Made by a program: the position numbers and the translations under genes | Source: DATMGU01 sp035555315 | GTDB lineage: Bacteria > Pseudomonadota > Alphaproteobacteria > ATCC43930 > CGMCC-115725 | Reading direction: 5' to 3' | Assembly: GCA_035555315.1 (NCBI GenBank) | Contig: DATMGU010000114.1 | Location: 45,971 to 109,970 of the forward strand | Length of the DNA: 64,000 bases | In this document: in pieces, positions 45,552 to 54,061 of the stretch | Layout of the letters: each line of letters begins with the position of its first letter | How positions within the stretch are numbered: position 1 is the stretch's first letter | The notes under the pieces: generated by a model | What the model saw: the letters and a program-made list of their open reading frames with translations, nothing else | Databases searched by the model: none | What the model was told of the DNA's origin: nothing

Positions 45552-48258
45552 CGCCGGACTCTCCTTGCAAGGGTGCCGAAGGCTGGCTGCCGGCCGAGTG
45601 CCCGGATGGCTGTAAGGCTTGCCAAATCCGATCGACCCGGATCGGGGTGGAGAGAAACCGCACGCCGGTCGCATCGCGCACCGCGTTGGCGAGGGCCGGT
45701 GCCACCGGATTGAACGGCGCCTCGCTCATCGATTTTGCCCCGAACGGCCCCAACCGGTCCACTGTGTCGGCAAACAGTACCTCGGTCGGCGGCACATCGG
45801 CGCAGGTCGGAATATGATAGGTGCGCAATGTGCTGTTGGTGACCCGTCCCGCCTCGTCCAGCCTCATCGCCTCGTACAGCGTCGCCCCCAAGGCCTGTGC
45901 CACGCCGCCTTCGATCTGTCCGCGACACTGCATCGGGTTGATCACACGCCCGGCATCGGCCGCCTGGATGCTGCGCAGAATGCGCAGCTCCCCGGTCCGG
46001 GGCTGCACCGCCACTCGGAACCCATGCACATTGAACGCGACCGAGCGCGGCGTACCATCGCAGCGGCCGCTCGCCTGCAACGGCCCCAAGTCGGCGAGCG
46101 CCAGCCGATCGGTGCCCGCCACCACCGAGTCCGGTTCCAGCGTCATGCCGGAAGCCGGTCGCGCCAGGAGTGCCGCGGCGCGTTCAAGCAGCAGCACCCG
46201 CAGCGCCTCGGCGGCCCGCAAGGTGGCGGTGCCGGCCACCACCGTGCCGGTCGAGCCATAGGCCCCGGTGTCGTGGTCCACCGCATCGGTGTTCGATTGG
46301 CACAGTCGGATGCGCGAGGGCAGGGTGCCGAGCACCGACGCGGCGATCTGGACGTGCACCGTGCTGGTGCCGTTGCCAAACTCCGCCGTGCCGACCGCGA
46401 GATCGAAGAGACCATCCGGGGCCAGGCTGAGCCGTGCCTCGGCGATGTGACCGCGAGGCGGAATGGTGTCGATCATCGACAATGCTACCCCTTGCCCGAC
46501 CAGCCAGCCGGCGGGGGCCGCCGTCCCACCCTCGGCCAGGCCGCGCTCGACCAGGGTCAGGCATTGGTCGAGCCCGTAGCTGCCGTACTGCACGTCAGGG
46601 GGTGCTTCATCGAATGAGATCATCGGATCGCCCGGCCGCACCACATTGCCTCGGCGGAACGCGATCGGGTCGAGATCGAGCCGGCGCGCCAACTCGTCCA
46701 TCGCGGATTCGATCGCGAACACGGTCTGGCTGAGCCCATAGCCGCGAAAGGCCCCGGCCGGCACGGTGTTCGTGGCAACCGCGTAGCCGTCGATCCGCTT
46801 GTTCGGGCAGCGATAGACCGCGACCGACTCGCTACAGCCGTGGAACAGGACACCGATGGCGTGGTTGCCATAGGCGCCGGTATTGGACAACACCTCCATC
46901 CCGATCGCGGTCAGCACCCCGGTGCGCGTGGCGCCAAGCCGCACCGTGATCTGCATCGGATGGCGCGTGGTGGTGGCGCAGAACTGCTCCTCGCGGGTCA
47001 GCTCCAGCTGTACCGGCGCGCGGCAGCGCAGGACCGCCAGCGCCACGATGTCTTCGACCAGCATTTCCTGTTTGCCGCCGAACCCGCCGCCGACCCGTCC
47101 CGCTTCCACATGCAGCTGAGCGAGCGGCAGGTCGAACAGCCGGGAGAGCGCCCGGCGCGTCAGAAACGGCGTCTGGGTGCTGGAGCGCAGGCAAAGCCGC
47201 CCGGCCTCATCCAGCCAGCCGATCGCCGCATGGGTTTCGAGCGCCACATGCTGCGTGCGCTGGGTCTCGAAGCTCGCTTCATAGGTGACATCCGCCGCTG
47301 CGAGCCCGGCGGCCAGATCGCCGATGCCGCCATGCAGCTCGGCCACCAGATTGGGTGGCCCGCTACCGGCAGCATTGTCCGACGCGGGATGCAGCGCCGC
47401 CGCCGGATCGAACACCGCCGGGAGGACGTCGTAGACTACCCGCAGCAGCCGGCAACCCTGCTCCGCCGCCGCTTCGGTCTCCGCCACGACCGCCGCGACG
47501 CGCTGGCCGACAAAGCGCAGCGTGTCGTCGAGAACCCTTGTGTCGAACGGGTCGTCGGTGGCGTGTTCATGCTGTGCCGTCGAGAATTTTCGCTGCGGGG
47601 CATCGTGGTGGGTCAGCACGGCGCGCACGCCAGGCAATGCCAGGGCCGCGGTATTGTCGATGTCGAGGATGCGGGCATGGGCATGTGGCGACCGCAATAG
47701 CTTCATATGCAACAGGCCGGGCACCGCGACATCGAGCGTGAAGCGCGCGCTGCCCGTCACCACCTGCGGCCCGGCCGGCGCGGCCAGGCTCTGTCCGCAG
47801 GACTCGCCGGCCGTCGCTCGCTCCACATGGGCCACACCTCGGATCGCGTCGGTGATCGCGCGATAGCCCGTGCAGCGGCAGAGATTGCTCTTCAACGCCT
47901 TGGGCAAGGCCGCCTGCTGCGCCTGATCCAGACGGGCCGCGGTCATGATCATGCCGGCGGTGCAGAAGCCGCATTGGAAGCCCTGGGCCTCCAGGAACCG
48001 CGCCTGCATCGGGTGCAGCGTGCCATCCGCCGCCGCCAGCCCCTCGATCGTGGTCACCTGCCGGCCCATGGCCCGATGCGCCGGATACAGGCAGGATTGC
48101 ACCGGCTCGTCGTCGACCCAGACCGTGCAGGCGCCGCAATCGCCGGTATCGCAGCCCTTCTTCACGCCGAACCAGCCCTCCTGACGCAAAAAGCTGCGCA
48201 GGCACTGGCCGGGACGCGGTCCGGCGGAAATGGCCCGGCTGTTGACCCGCATGGTCAC
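45544..48258 (-). CDS. xanthine dehydrogenase-type subunit: [2Fe-2S] plus molybdopterin domains fused
   Basis: A 904-residue fusion. The N-terminal 160 residues hold two [2Fe-2S] sites: GCDTGDCGACTV with a later SCLYP cysteine, and QCGFCTAGM with CRCTGY. Then follow the hammerhead domain (VTGSARFTLDVAVPGLLHMKLLRSPHAHARI) and the Mo-pterin part (GRVGGGFGGKQEM, AFRGYG, and GAKSMSEAPF with the active-site glutamate). The FAD subunit is the gene just upstream, so the enzyme is complete as a two-chain hydroxylase oxidising hypoxanthine/xanthine to urate. The start GTG at 48258 overlaps the upstream stop (GTGA); ATG 48252 is an alternative. Fusion of the Fe-S and Mo parts without the FAD domain is less common than separate subunits. 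Confidence 0.9.
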   Translation of the reverse strand: MTMRVNSRAISAGPRPGQCLRSFLRQEGWFGVKKGCDTGDCGACTVWVDDEPVQSCLYPAHRAMGRQVTTIEGLAAADGTLHPMQARFLEAQGFQCGFCTAGMIMTAARLDQAQQAALPKALKSNLCRCTGYRAITDAIRGVAHVERATAGESCGQSLAAPAGPQVVTGSARFTLDVAVPGLLHMKLLRSPHAHARILDIDNTAALALPGVRAVLTHHDAPQRKFSTAQHEHATDDPFDTRVLDDTLRFVGQRVAAVVAETEAAAEQGCRLLRVVYDVLPAVFDPAAALHPASDNAAGSGPPNLVAELHGGIGDLAAGLAAADVTYEASFETQRTQHVALETHAAIGWLDEAGRLCLRSSTQTPFLTRRALSRLFDLPLAQLHVEAGRVGGGFGGKQEMLVEDIVALAVLRCRAPVQLELTREEQFCATTTRHPMQITVRLGATRTGVLTAIGMEVLSNTGAYGNHAIGVLFHGCSESVAVYRCPNKRIDGYAVATNTVPAGAFRGYGLSQTVFAIESAMDELARRLDLDPIAFRRGNVVRPGDPMISFDEAPPDVQYGSYGLDQCLTLVERGLAEGGTAAPAGWLVGQGVALSMIDTIPPRGHIAEARLSLAPDGLFDLAVGTAEFGNGTSTVHVQIAASVLGTLPSRIRLCQSNTDAVDHDTGAYGSTGTVVAGTATLRAAEALRVLLLERAAALLARPASGMTLEPDSVVAGTDRLALADLGPLQASGRCDGTPRSVAFNVHGFRVAVQPRTGELRILRSIQAADAGRVINPMQCRGQIEGGVAQALGATLYEAMRLDEAGRVTNSTLRTYHIPTCADVPPTEVLFADTVDRLGPFGAKSMSEAPFNPVAPALANAVRDATGVRFLSTPIRVDRIWQALQPSGHSAGSQPSAPLQGESGDA

Positions 48259-49076
48259 GGCCCCACCAATTCCTGGCGGATTTCCTCGGCGAAGAGCAGG
48301 CTGATATGGCGGCGCCATGCGGGATCGCCATGCATGTCGTCATGCCATAGACCGGGGCCGCTCACCGCCGTGTCGATCCGCGCCGCCAGCGTCGCCTGGG
48401 AGGGGGGAGCGGCGAAGGCGAGGCGGATCGGCCGGGTGGTCGCGGCGGTCAGGGTCAGCGCGAAGCCTCCGGCGCAGTCGCGCGTGCCGATCAACAGGAT
48501 CCCCGACCGGCCGAGCGGGGTCAGTGACATCTGTCGAAAGGCAGAGCGGTCCTGCAAGGCGGCGAGCGGCAGCAGCACGCTGCGCAGGATCTCGCCTTCC
48601 GCCAGCGCCGTGCGGCGGTCGCCCCGCACCAGATCCACCACCGGCAGATGCCGCTCGCTGCCATCCGGACACCACAGCGTGGCGATCCCGCCCAGGGCCG
48701 CGGCCAGGGCCGTCATCGGCCCGGCGGGGAGTGCCAGACAGATATTGCCGCCGACCGTCGCCGCGTTCCACACCTTGAACGAGCCCAGCAGAGCCTCGCA
48801 GCATCGGCCGATCAGATCGGCGGACCGCCAGCCGGGGGGCGGCACGAAGCGCGACAACGCCGCGATGCCGCAGGTGCCGGCGATGTGCAGCCCTTCGGCG
48901 TCCACCACCAGGTTCGCCCAGCCGAGGGCCGCCAGATCGACCAGCCGGTGGAGGTCGGGCTGCGGCTCGGAAAACAACCAGGTGCCCCCGCCCAAGACGG
49001 CCGTATCGGCCGCCCATGCCGGCAGCTCCGCGCGCGTGCGCGGCAGCAAGACGGACTGGATGGTATTCAGGTCCAT
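48255..49076 (-). CDS. xanthine dehydrogenase-type FAD-binding subunit
   Basis: A 273-residue FAD subunit of the CoxM/XdhB type: AVLGGGTWLFSEPQPDLHRLVDL binds FAD pyrophosphate, then FKVWNAATVGGNICLALPAGPMTALAAALGG is the second family motif, and the C-terminal CO_deh_flav_C-like region follows. It passes electrons from the Fe-S clusters of the partner chain to NAD+ or another acceptor. The ATG at 49076 shares one base with the stop of the permease gene upstream; the longer open frame is a shadow. Overlaps at both ends put it in one operon with the transporter and dehydrogenase. Confidence 0.9.
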   Translation of the reverse strand: MDLNTIQSVLLPRTRAELPAWAADTAVLGGGTWLFSEPQPDLHRLVDLAALGWANLVVDAEGLHIAGTCGIAALSRFVPPPGWRSADLIGRCCEALLGSFKVWNAATVGGNICLALPAGPMTALAAALGGIATLWCPDGSERHLPVVDLVRGDRRTALAEGEILRSVLLPLAALQDRSAFRQMSLTPLGRSGILLIGTRDCAGGFALTLTAATTRPIRLAFAAPPSQATLAARIDTAVSGPGLWHDDMHGDPAWRRHISLLFAEEIRQELVGP

Positions 49077-49999
49077 CAGCCGGTCGGCTGGAAGGCGCGC
49101 CCGAGCATCGCCGGGCGATGCAGCCTGATCCGACGCCGATCGCGCGAGATCAGCACCAGCACCACGACGGTGCCGAGATACGGCAGGGCGGAGAGCAGCG
49201 CCGAGGGCACCGGCACGCCGAGGCCCTGTACATAAAGCGACAGATACATGATGCCGCCGAACAGCCAGGCGCCGATCAGCAGCCAGAACGGCCGCCATGC
49301 GGCGAAGGTCACCAGCGCCAGCGCCACCCAGCCGCGCCCGGCGATCATGTCCTGCGCCCAGAGGGGCGTATAGGCGAGCGACATGTAAGCCCCCGCGAGG
49401 CCGGCCATGGCACCGCCGAACAGGACTGCCAGATAGCGGATGCGAATCACCTTGTAGCCGAGCACATGCGCCGCATCGTGCTGGTCGCCGACCGCGCGCA
49501 GGATCAGTCCGGCATGGGTGCGCGCGAGGAACCACGCCACGGCGCCGAGGCTCGCGAGCGCGACATAGACCAGCGGGTCGTAGCGGAACAGCGCCGGGCC
49601 TAGTACCGGCAGATCGGACAAGACCGGGATGCTCAGCTTGGGCAGGGTGGGAGCGGCGATGCCGACATAGCCGGCCCCCACCAGCGCGCTGAACCCGCGT
49701 CCGAAGATGGTCAAGGCGAGGCCGGTCGCGGTTTGGTTGGCCTGCAAGGTCAGCGTCAACACTGCGAACAGCAGCGACAGCGTCATGCCGGCGGCGACCG
49801 AGGCGCAGAGCGCCAGGCCGAGGTTCCCGGTCTCGTGGGCCGTCGCAAAGCCGGCGATGGCGCCCATGAGCATCATGCCCTCGACGCCAAGGTTCAGCAC
49901 CGCGACCCGTTCGACCACCAACTCGCCGGTCGCGGCCAGCAGCAGCGGTGTCGCGGCGGCCATGATGCTCACCAGCAGATTGATCAGGATGGCCGTCAT
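49076..49999 (-). CDS. nucleoside/purine ABC transporter permease 2
   Basis: A 307-residue inner-membrane permease of the BPD_transp_2 (YufQ/NupC-type) family. It has the conserved LLLAATGELVVERVAVLNLGVEGMMLMGA stretch near the start and the cytosolic loop DQHDAAHVLGYKVIRIRYLAVLFGGAMAGLAGAYM. It forms the channel with permease 1 for BMP-family binding proteins that carry nucleosides or purines. The ATG at 49999 overlaps the permease 1 stop by 4 bp. Confidence 0.92.
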   Translation of the reverse strand: MTAILINLLVSIMAAATPLLLAATGELVVERVAVLNLGVEGMMLMGAIAGFATAHETGNLGLALCASVAAGMTLSLLFAVLTLTLQANQTATGLALTIFGRGFSALVGAGYVGIAAPTLPKLSIPVLSDLPVLGPALFRYDPLVYVALASLGAVAWFLARTHAGLILRAVGDQHDAAHVLGYKVIRIRYLAVLFGGAMAGLAGAYMSLAYTPLWAQDMIAGRGWVALALVTFAAWRPFWLLIGAWLFGGIMYLSLYVQGLGVPVPSALLSALPYLGTVVVLVLISRDRRRIRLHRPAMLGRAFQPTG

Positions 50000-51111
50000 G
50001 GTCCGGCGCCCTGTGTGATGGGGGCTTTCGGGGGCAGGGCGGCTGCTGTGGCGTGGCGCGGCCGCCAACGCAGTCGGTGCAGGATCAGCACGTCCGAGCC
50101 GAGCAGGCAGAACAGCAGGATCCCCTGGAAAATGCCGGTGATCGCATTGGACATCCCCAAATTGATCTGGGCCGCGTCGCCGCCGAGATAAGTCAGGGCC
50201 AGCAGCACGCCCGCGGGCAACGCCCCCAGCGGGTTCAAGCGTCCCAGAAAGCCCACGATGATCGCCGTGAACCCATAGCCAGGACTGATCGTCGTGGTGA
50301 GTTGCCCCTGCGTGCCGGTCACCTCGAACATTCCGGCGAGCCCCGCGAGACCGCCGCTGATGGCCATCGCGACCCAGATCAGGCGGTTCTCGTTAAATCC
50401 CGCGAAGCGCGCGGCGCGCGGCGCCTGGCCCAGCACCCTGAGCTGAAACCCGAGGACGGTCTTGCCCAGCACGAGCCAGGCCACCACCGCGATCACCGGT
50501 GCCAGCACCAGCCCGAGATGCAGGTTGCTCTCGTCGAGCAGCCGGGGGCCAAGGGCGGCATCCGAGAACAAGGCGGTCTGGGGAAAGCCGAACCCCTCGG
50601 GATCGCGCCACGGGCCGGTGACCAGATAGATCAACAGGTACTGCGCCACATAGGTCAGCATCAGGCTGGTCAGGATCTCGTTGGCGTTGAAGCGCGTTCG
50701 CAGCCAGGCCACCACCAGCCCCAAGCACGCGCCGCCGAGCAGGCCGGCGAGCATCAGGGCCGGAAACAGCACCCAGGCCGGCGCATCGGGGGCCGCCAGC
50801 GCCAGTCCGCCGGCGGCGATGGCGCCCAGGGTGAATTGCCCCTCGGTGCCGATGTTCCAGACATTGGCGCGGTAGGCGAGCGACAGCCCCACCGCCATCA
50901 TCACCAGGGGGGCCGCCTTGACCGCCAGCGACACGAGGCCGTCCGGTGCCACCAGCGGCGAGACCAGAAAGGTATAGACGGTCAATGCCGGCGGGCGCCC
51001 CATGAACGCGAAGATCCCGCCCGAGATCAGCGCGGTCAACACCAGCGCCAGCACCGGCGAACCCCAGCTCCAGAACGCCGACGCATAGCCGCGTGGTTGC
51101 AGGCTAAGCAT
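49996..51111 (-). CDS. nucleoside/purine ABC transporter permease 1
   Basis: A 371-residue permease of the YufP/NupB type with many membrane segments. Typical motifs are NVWNIGTEGQFTLGAIAAGGLAL and LGQAPRAARFAGFNENRLIWVAMAISGGLAGLAGMFEVTG, with the GYGFTAIIVGFLGRLNPLG segment following. It overlaps the ATPase gene by 8 bp and permease 2 by 4 bp. Together with the ATPase and BMP protein it makes a complete importer. Confidence 0.92.
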   Translation of the reverse strand: MLSLQPRGYASAFWSWGSPVLALVLTALISGGIFAFMGRPPALTVYTFLVSPLVAPDGLVSLAVKAAPLVMMAVGLSLAYRANVWNIGTEGQFTLGAIAAGGLALAAPDAPAWVLFPALMLAGLLGGACLGLVVAWLRTRFNANEILTSLMLTYVAQYLLIYLVTGPWRDPEGFGFPQTALFSDAALGPRLLDESNLHLGLVLAPVIAVVAWLVLGKTVLGFQLRVLGQAPRAARFAGFNENRLIWVAMAISGGLAGLAGMFEVTGTQGQLTTTISPGYGFTAIIVGFLGRLNPLGALPAGVLLALTYLGGDAAQINLGMSNAITGIFQGILLFCLLGSDVLILHRLRWRPRHATAAALPPKAPITQGAGP

Positions 51112-52636
51112 CCGCCCTCTCCTCGGTGGCGGCGGAGACGCCCCCCATCAGCAGACCGATCCGCTCCAGCGAGGCCTCACGCACCGGGATCGGCTCCGAC
51201 AACCGGCCGGCGGCGATCACGGCGATGCGGTCCGCCAGCAGGAAGATCTCGTCCAGATCCTGCGAGACGATCACCACCGCGGCGCCGGACGCCGCCAAGC
51301 CGATGATCGCCTCGTGAATCGCCAGGGCCGCCCCCGCGTCGACGCCCCAGGTCGGCTGGCTGAGCACCAGCACCGCCGGATCGAGCAGCACCTCGCGCCC
51401 GACCAGGAATTTCTGAAGATTGCCGCCCGACAGTGATTTGGCCAGGGCCTTCGACCCGGTGGTCCGCACATCGAAGCGGCGGATCACCAACTCGGCGAAC
51501 GCGTTGGTCCTCTGTCGATCTATCACGCCGAGCCGTACCAGCGCGCCGGGCAGATGGGCCGATAGAAATGCATTCTCGGCCAGCGACATAGTGGTCACCG
51601 CGCCATGCCCGTTGCGTTCCTCCGGCACGAAGCATCCGCCCAGCCGGCGCCGCTCGTGCGGCCCCATATGCCCGGCCGGAACCCCATCCAGCAGCACGGT
51701 TTCCGGCCGCCCGGCCAGCGTTTCGCCGGAAAGCGCATCCATCAGCTCGCCTTGCCCATTGCCGGCGATACCGGCGATGCCGAGAATCTCGCCGCCCGCC
51801 ACGCTCATCGAAATCGACTGCAACGCCGTCCCGAACTCGCTCCCCGCGCGCAGCGTCAGGTGATCGAGCACCAGGCGGGGCTTGCCCGAGGGTGGTGCCG
51901 CTCGGCGCTCGGCGGCTGGCTTCAACTCGGCGCTGAGCATGATCGACGCTAGTTCCCGGGCGCTCTTCTCGCTCGGGGTGCAATGCGCCACCACCCGGCC
52001 GAGCCGCATCACCGTCGCCGCCTCGCAGAGTGCTCGGACTTCATCCAGCTTGTGGCTGATATACAGGATCGAACAGCCCTCGGCGGCGAGGCGCCGCAAG
52101 GTGGCGAACAGCGTCTCCGCCTCCTTCGGTGTCAGCACCGAGGTCGGCTCGTCCATGATGAGCAGTTTGGGATTTTGCAGCAGGCATCGGACGATCTCGA
52201 TCCGCTGCCGCTCGCCCACCGACAGATCATGCACGGTCCGGCCGGGATCGACGGGCAGGCCGTAGCTGGTGGAGATCTCGACGATCCGATCGTACAAGCC
52301 GACCCGATCCTTCGCATCGTTCAGCCCAAGCGCGATGTTCTCGGCAACCGTTAGCGCCTCGAACAACGAGAAATGCTGGAACACCATGCCGATGCCGAGG
52401 CGCCTCGCATGCGCCGGATTCTGGATCGCCACCGGCTCGCCCTGCCACATGATCGTGCCGGCATCCGGGCGCATCACCCCGTAGATGATCTTCACCAGCG
52501 TGCTCTTGCCCGCCCCGTTCTCGCCCAGCAACGCATGGATCTGGTTGCGGCCGATGGTGAGATCGACGTGATCATTCGCGACGCAGCCGGGGAACTGCTT
52601 CACGATCCCGGCGAGGTGTAACAGCGGTCCGTTCAT
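51104..52636 (-). CDS. nucleoside/purine ABC transporter ATPase (double NBD)
   Basis: A 510-residue protein with two ATPase domains in tandem. The first has Walker A GENGAGKST, signature LSVGERQRIEIVRCL, Walker B LLIMDEPTS and ISHKLDEV. The second (from about residue 255) has a degenerate P-loop GIAGNGQGEL, signature LSGGNLQKFLVGREVL and LVLSQPTWGVD in place of a normal Walker B. This asymmetric layout is normal for the sugar/nucleoside RbsA/NupA group. The ATG at 52636 follows AAAGG; the longer frame is open by chance. Confidence 0.92.
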   Translation of the reverse strand: MNGPLLHLAGIVKQFPGCVANDHVDLTIGRNQIHALLGENGAGKSTLVKIIYGVMRPDAGTIMWQGEPVAIQNPAHARRLGIGMVFQHFSLFEALTVAENIALGLNDAKDRVGLYDRIVEISTSYGLPVDPGRTVHDLSVGERQRIEIVRCLLQNPKLLIMDEPTSVLTPKEAETLFATLRRLAAEGCSILYISHKLDEVRALCEAATVMRLGRVVAHCTPSEKSARELASIMLSAELKPAAERRAAPPSGKPRLVLDHLTLRAGSEFGTALQSISMSVAGGEILGIAGIAGNGQGELMDALSGETLAGRPETVLLDGVPAGHMGPHERRRLGGCFVPEERNGHGAVTTMSLAENAFLSAHLPGALVRLGVIDRQRTNAFAELVIRRFDVRTTGSKALAKSLSGGNLQKFLVGREVLLDPAVLVLSQPTWGVDAGAALAIHEAIIGLAASGAAVVIVSQDLDEIFLLADRIAVIAAGRLSEPIPVREASLERIGLLMGGVSAATEERADA

Positions 52637-52692
52637 GCAGCGGGGCCTTTCAGGGGCGCGGGCCAGCAAAGCGCCTCAAACAGGGGCCCCCT

Positions 52693-53775
52693 CTATGTCA
52701 ACTTGCCTTCGACGCCTTGCACCAGCCATTGCATCGCGTTCAAGGCACCATCATCCATCACCACGCCGGCCGCGACCTTCTGCGCGCCGGACTGATCCAG
52801 CAGCGGTCCGACGAACACCTTGTTCGTGCCCGCGGTGATATCGGCCACCAGCTTCGTCGCCACGCCGGCCACCTCGGGCGGCATGTTGGTGAAGGGCGAC
52901 ATGCCGAGCATCCCGCTGTCGAAGCCGCCCCATATGTCGGCGCTCTTCCAGCCGCCGTCCAGCACGTCACCGATACGCTTGATATAGTAGGGACCCCATA
53001 GGTCCACGCTGGCGGTGAGTTGGGCGGTTTCGGCGAATTTGGCCATATCGGTGGATTGGCCGAACGCCTTGATTCCGCGACCGGCGGCGGCCTGCAGCGG
53101 TGCTGGGCTGTCGGTGTGCTGGGTGATGATGTCGCATCCCTGGTCGATCAAAGCCTTGGCAGCGTCGCCTTCCTTGGGCGGGTCGTACCAGGAATTGACC
53201 ATGATGAATTTCAGCCGGGCTTTGGGATTGACGCTCCGCATGCCGAGGGTGAAGGCATTCAGCCCCTGGACCACCTCCGGTACCGGTACGGACGCGACGT
53301 AGCCGGCGACGCCGGTCTTGCTGAGATGGCCGGCGATCACGCCCTGCACATAGCGCGCCTGATAGAAGCGGATGTTGTAGGTCGAAACATTCGCGTCGCG
53401 CTTGTAGCCGGTCGCATGCTCGAAGAATACCTTGGGGAAGCGCTTGGCCACCTTCAGGGTGTAGTTCATGTAGCCGAAGGAGGTCGTGAAGATCAGCCGA
53501 TGCCCGGAATTCGCCAGGTCGGCGATCACCTTCTCGCAATCCGGCCCCTCCGGCACGTTTTCCACATAGGTCGTCTTGATGCTGTCGCCGTATTTCGCGA
53601 CGGCGGCACGGCGGGCGACATCATGCTGATAGGTCCAGCCGAAATCCCCCACCGGACCGAGATAGACGAAGCCGACCTTGAGTGGCTCCGCGGCGACGGC
53701 CCGCCGGGCCAGGCTCGGCAGGAGCGCCGTGGCGGCGCCCGCCCCCAACAGACGACCAAATGTCCGACGTTGCAT
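52693..53775 (-). CDS. BMP-family nucleoside/purine-binding protein, Tat-exported
   Basis: A 360-residue periplasmic binding protein. A twin-arginine signal (QRRTFGRLLGAGAATALL) ends near AVAAE. The mature part has the BMP motifs VGFVYLGPVGDFGWTYQHD, TTSFGYMNYTLKVAKRFP, FYQARYVQGVIAGHLSKTG and DIITQHTDSPAPLQAA. It delivers the ligand to the permeases; the downstream xanthine dehydrogenase suggests a purine base or nucleoside. GGAGGAAAG precedes the ATG. It is first in the operon, divergent from the flavoprotein gene. Confidence 0.92.
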   Translation of the reverse strand: MQRRTFGRLLGAGAATALLPSLARRAVAAEPLKVGFVYLGPVGDFGWTYQHDVARRAAVAKYGDSIKTTYVENVPEGPDCEKVIADLANSGHRLIFTTSFGYMNYTLKVAKRFPKVFFEHATGYKRDANVSTYNIRFYQARYVQGVIAGHLSKTGVAGYVASVPVPEVVQGLNAFTLGMRSVNPKARLKFIMVNSWYDPPKEGDAAKALIDQGCDIITQHTDSPAPLQAAAGRGIKAFGQSTDMAKFAETAQLTASVDLWGPYYIKRIGDVLDGGWKSADIWGGFDSGMLGMSPFTNMPPEVAGVATKLVADITAGTNKVFVGPLLDQSGAQKVAAGVVMDDGALNAMQWLVQGVEGKLT

Positions 53776-54007
53776 TACTTTCCTCCGATCAGAACTAACG
53801 GCTTCACCACGATAAAAAATCTGTCCTTCCGGGTGTTCGGCAAATATTTCACCTGGCCGTCGACCTTATTGTGTCAGTACTCGCAATCGGCGCTCAAATA
53901 TGCAAGGGGGGTGCCAGCGGAGGGCGTGGCGATGGGCCGCCGGCCTGGCGTGCGGCGTGCATAATTCACGACGGTGTATGGCTGCCCGACGGGTGGAGGC
54001 AGGGATT

Positions 54008-54061
54008 ATGAACGGCGCTCGGTTCAGCCGACAGTTTCTCATCAGGCGACCGTTTCGGTGA
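54008..54061 (+). CDS. 17-residue upstream open frame (possible leader peptide)
   Basis: ATG at 54008 has a GGAGGCAGGG box just upstream, the best ribosome binding site in this region. It encodes MNGARFSRQFLIRRPFR and stops at a TGA that overlaps the GTG start of the flavoprotein gene (GTGA at 54058-54061). This could couple translation of the next gene or attenuate it. It could also mean the annotated frame is wrong by a sequencing shift. Confidence 0.4.
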   Translation: MNGARFSRQFLIRRPFR

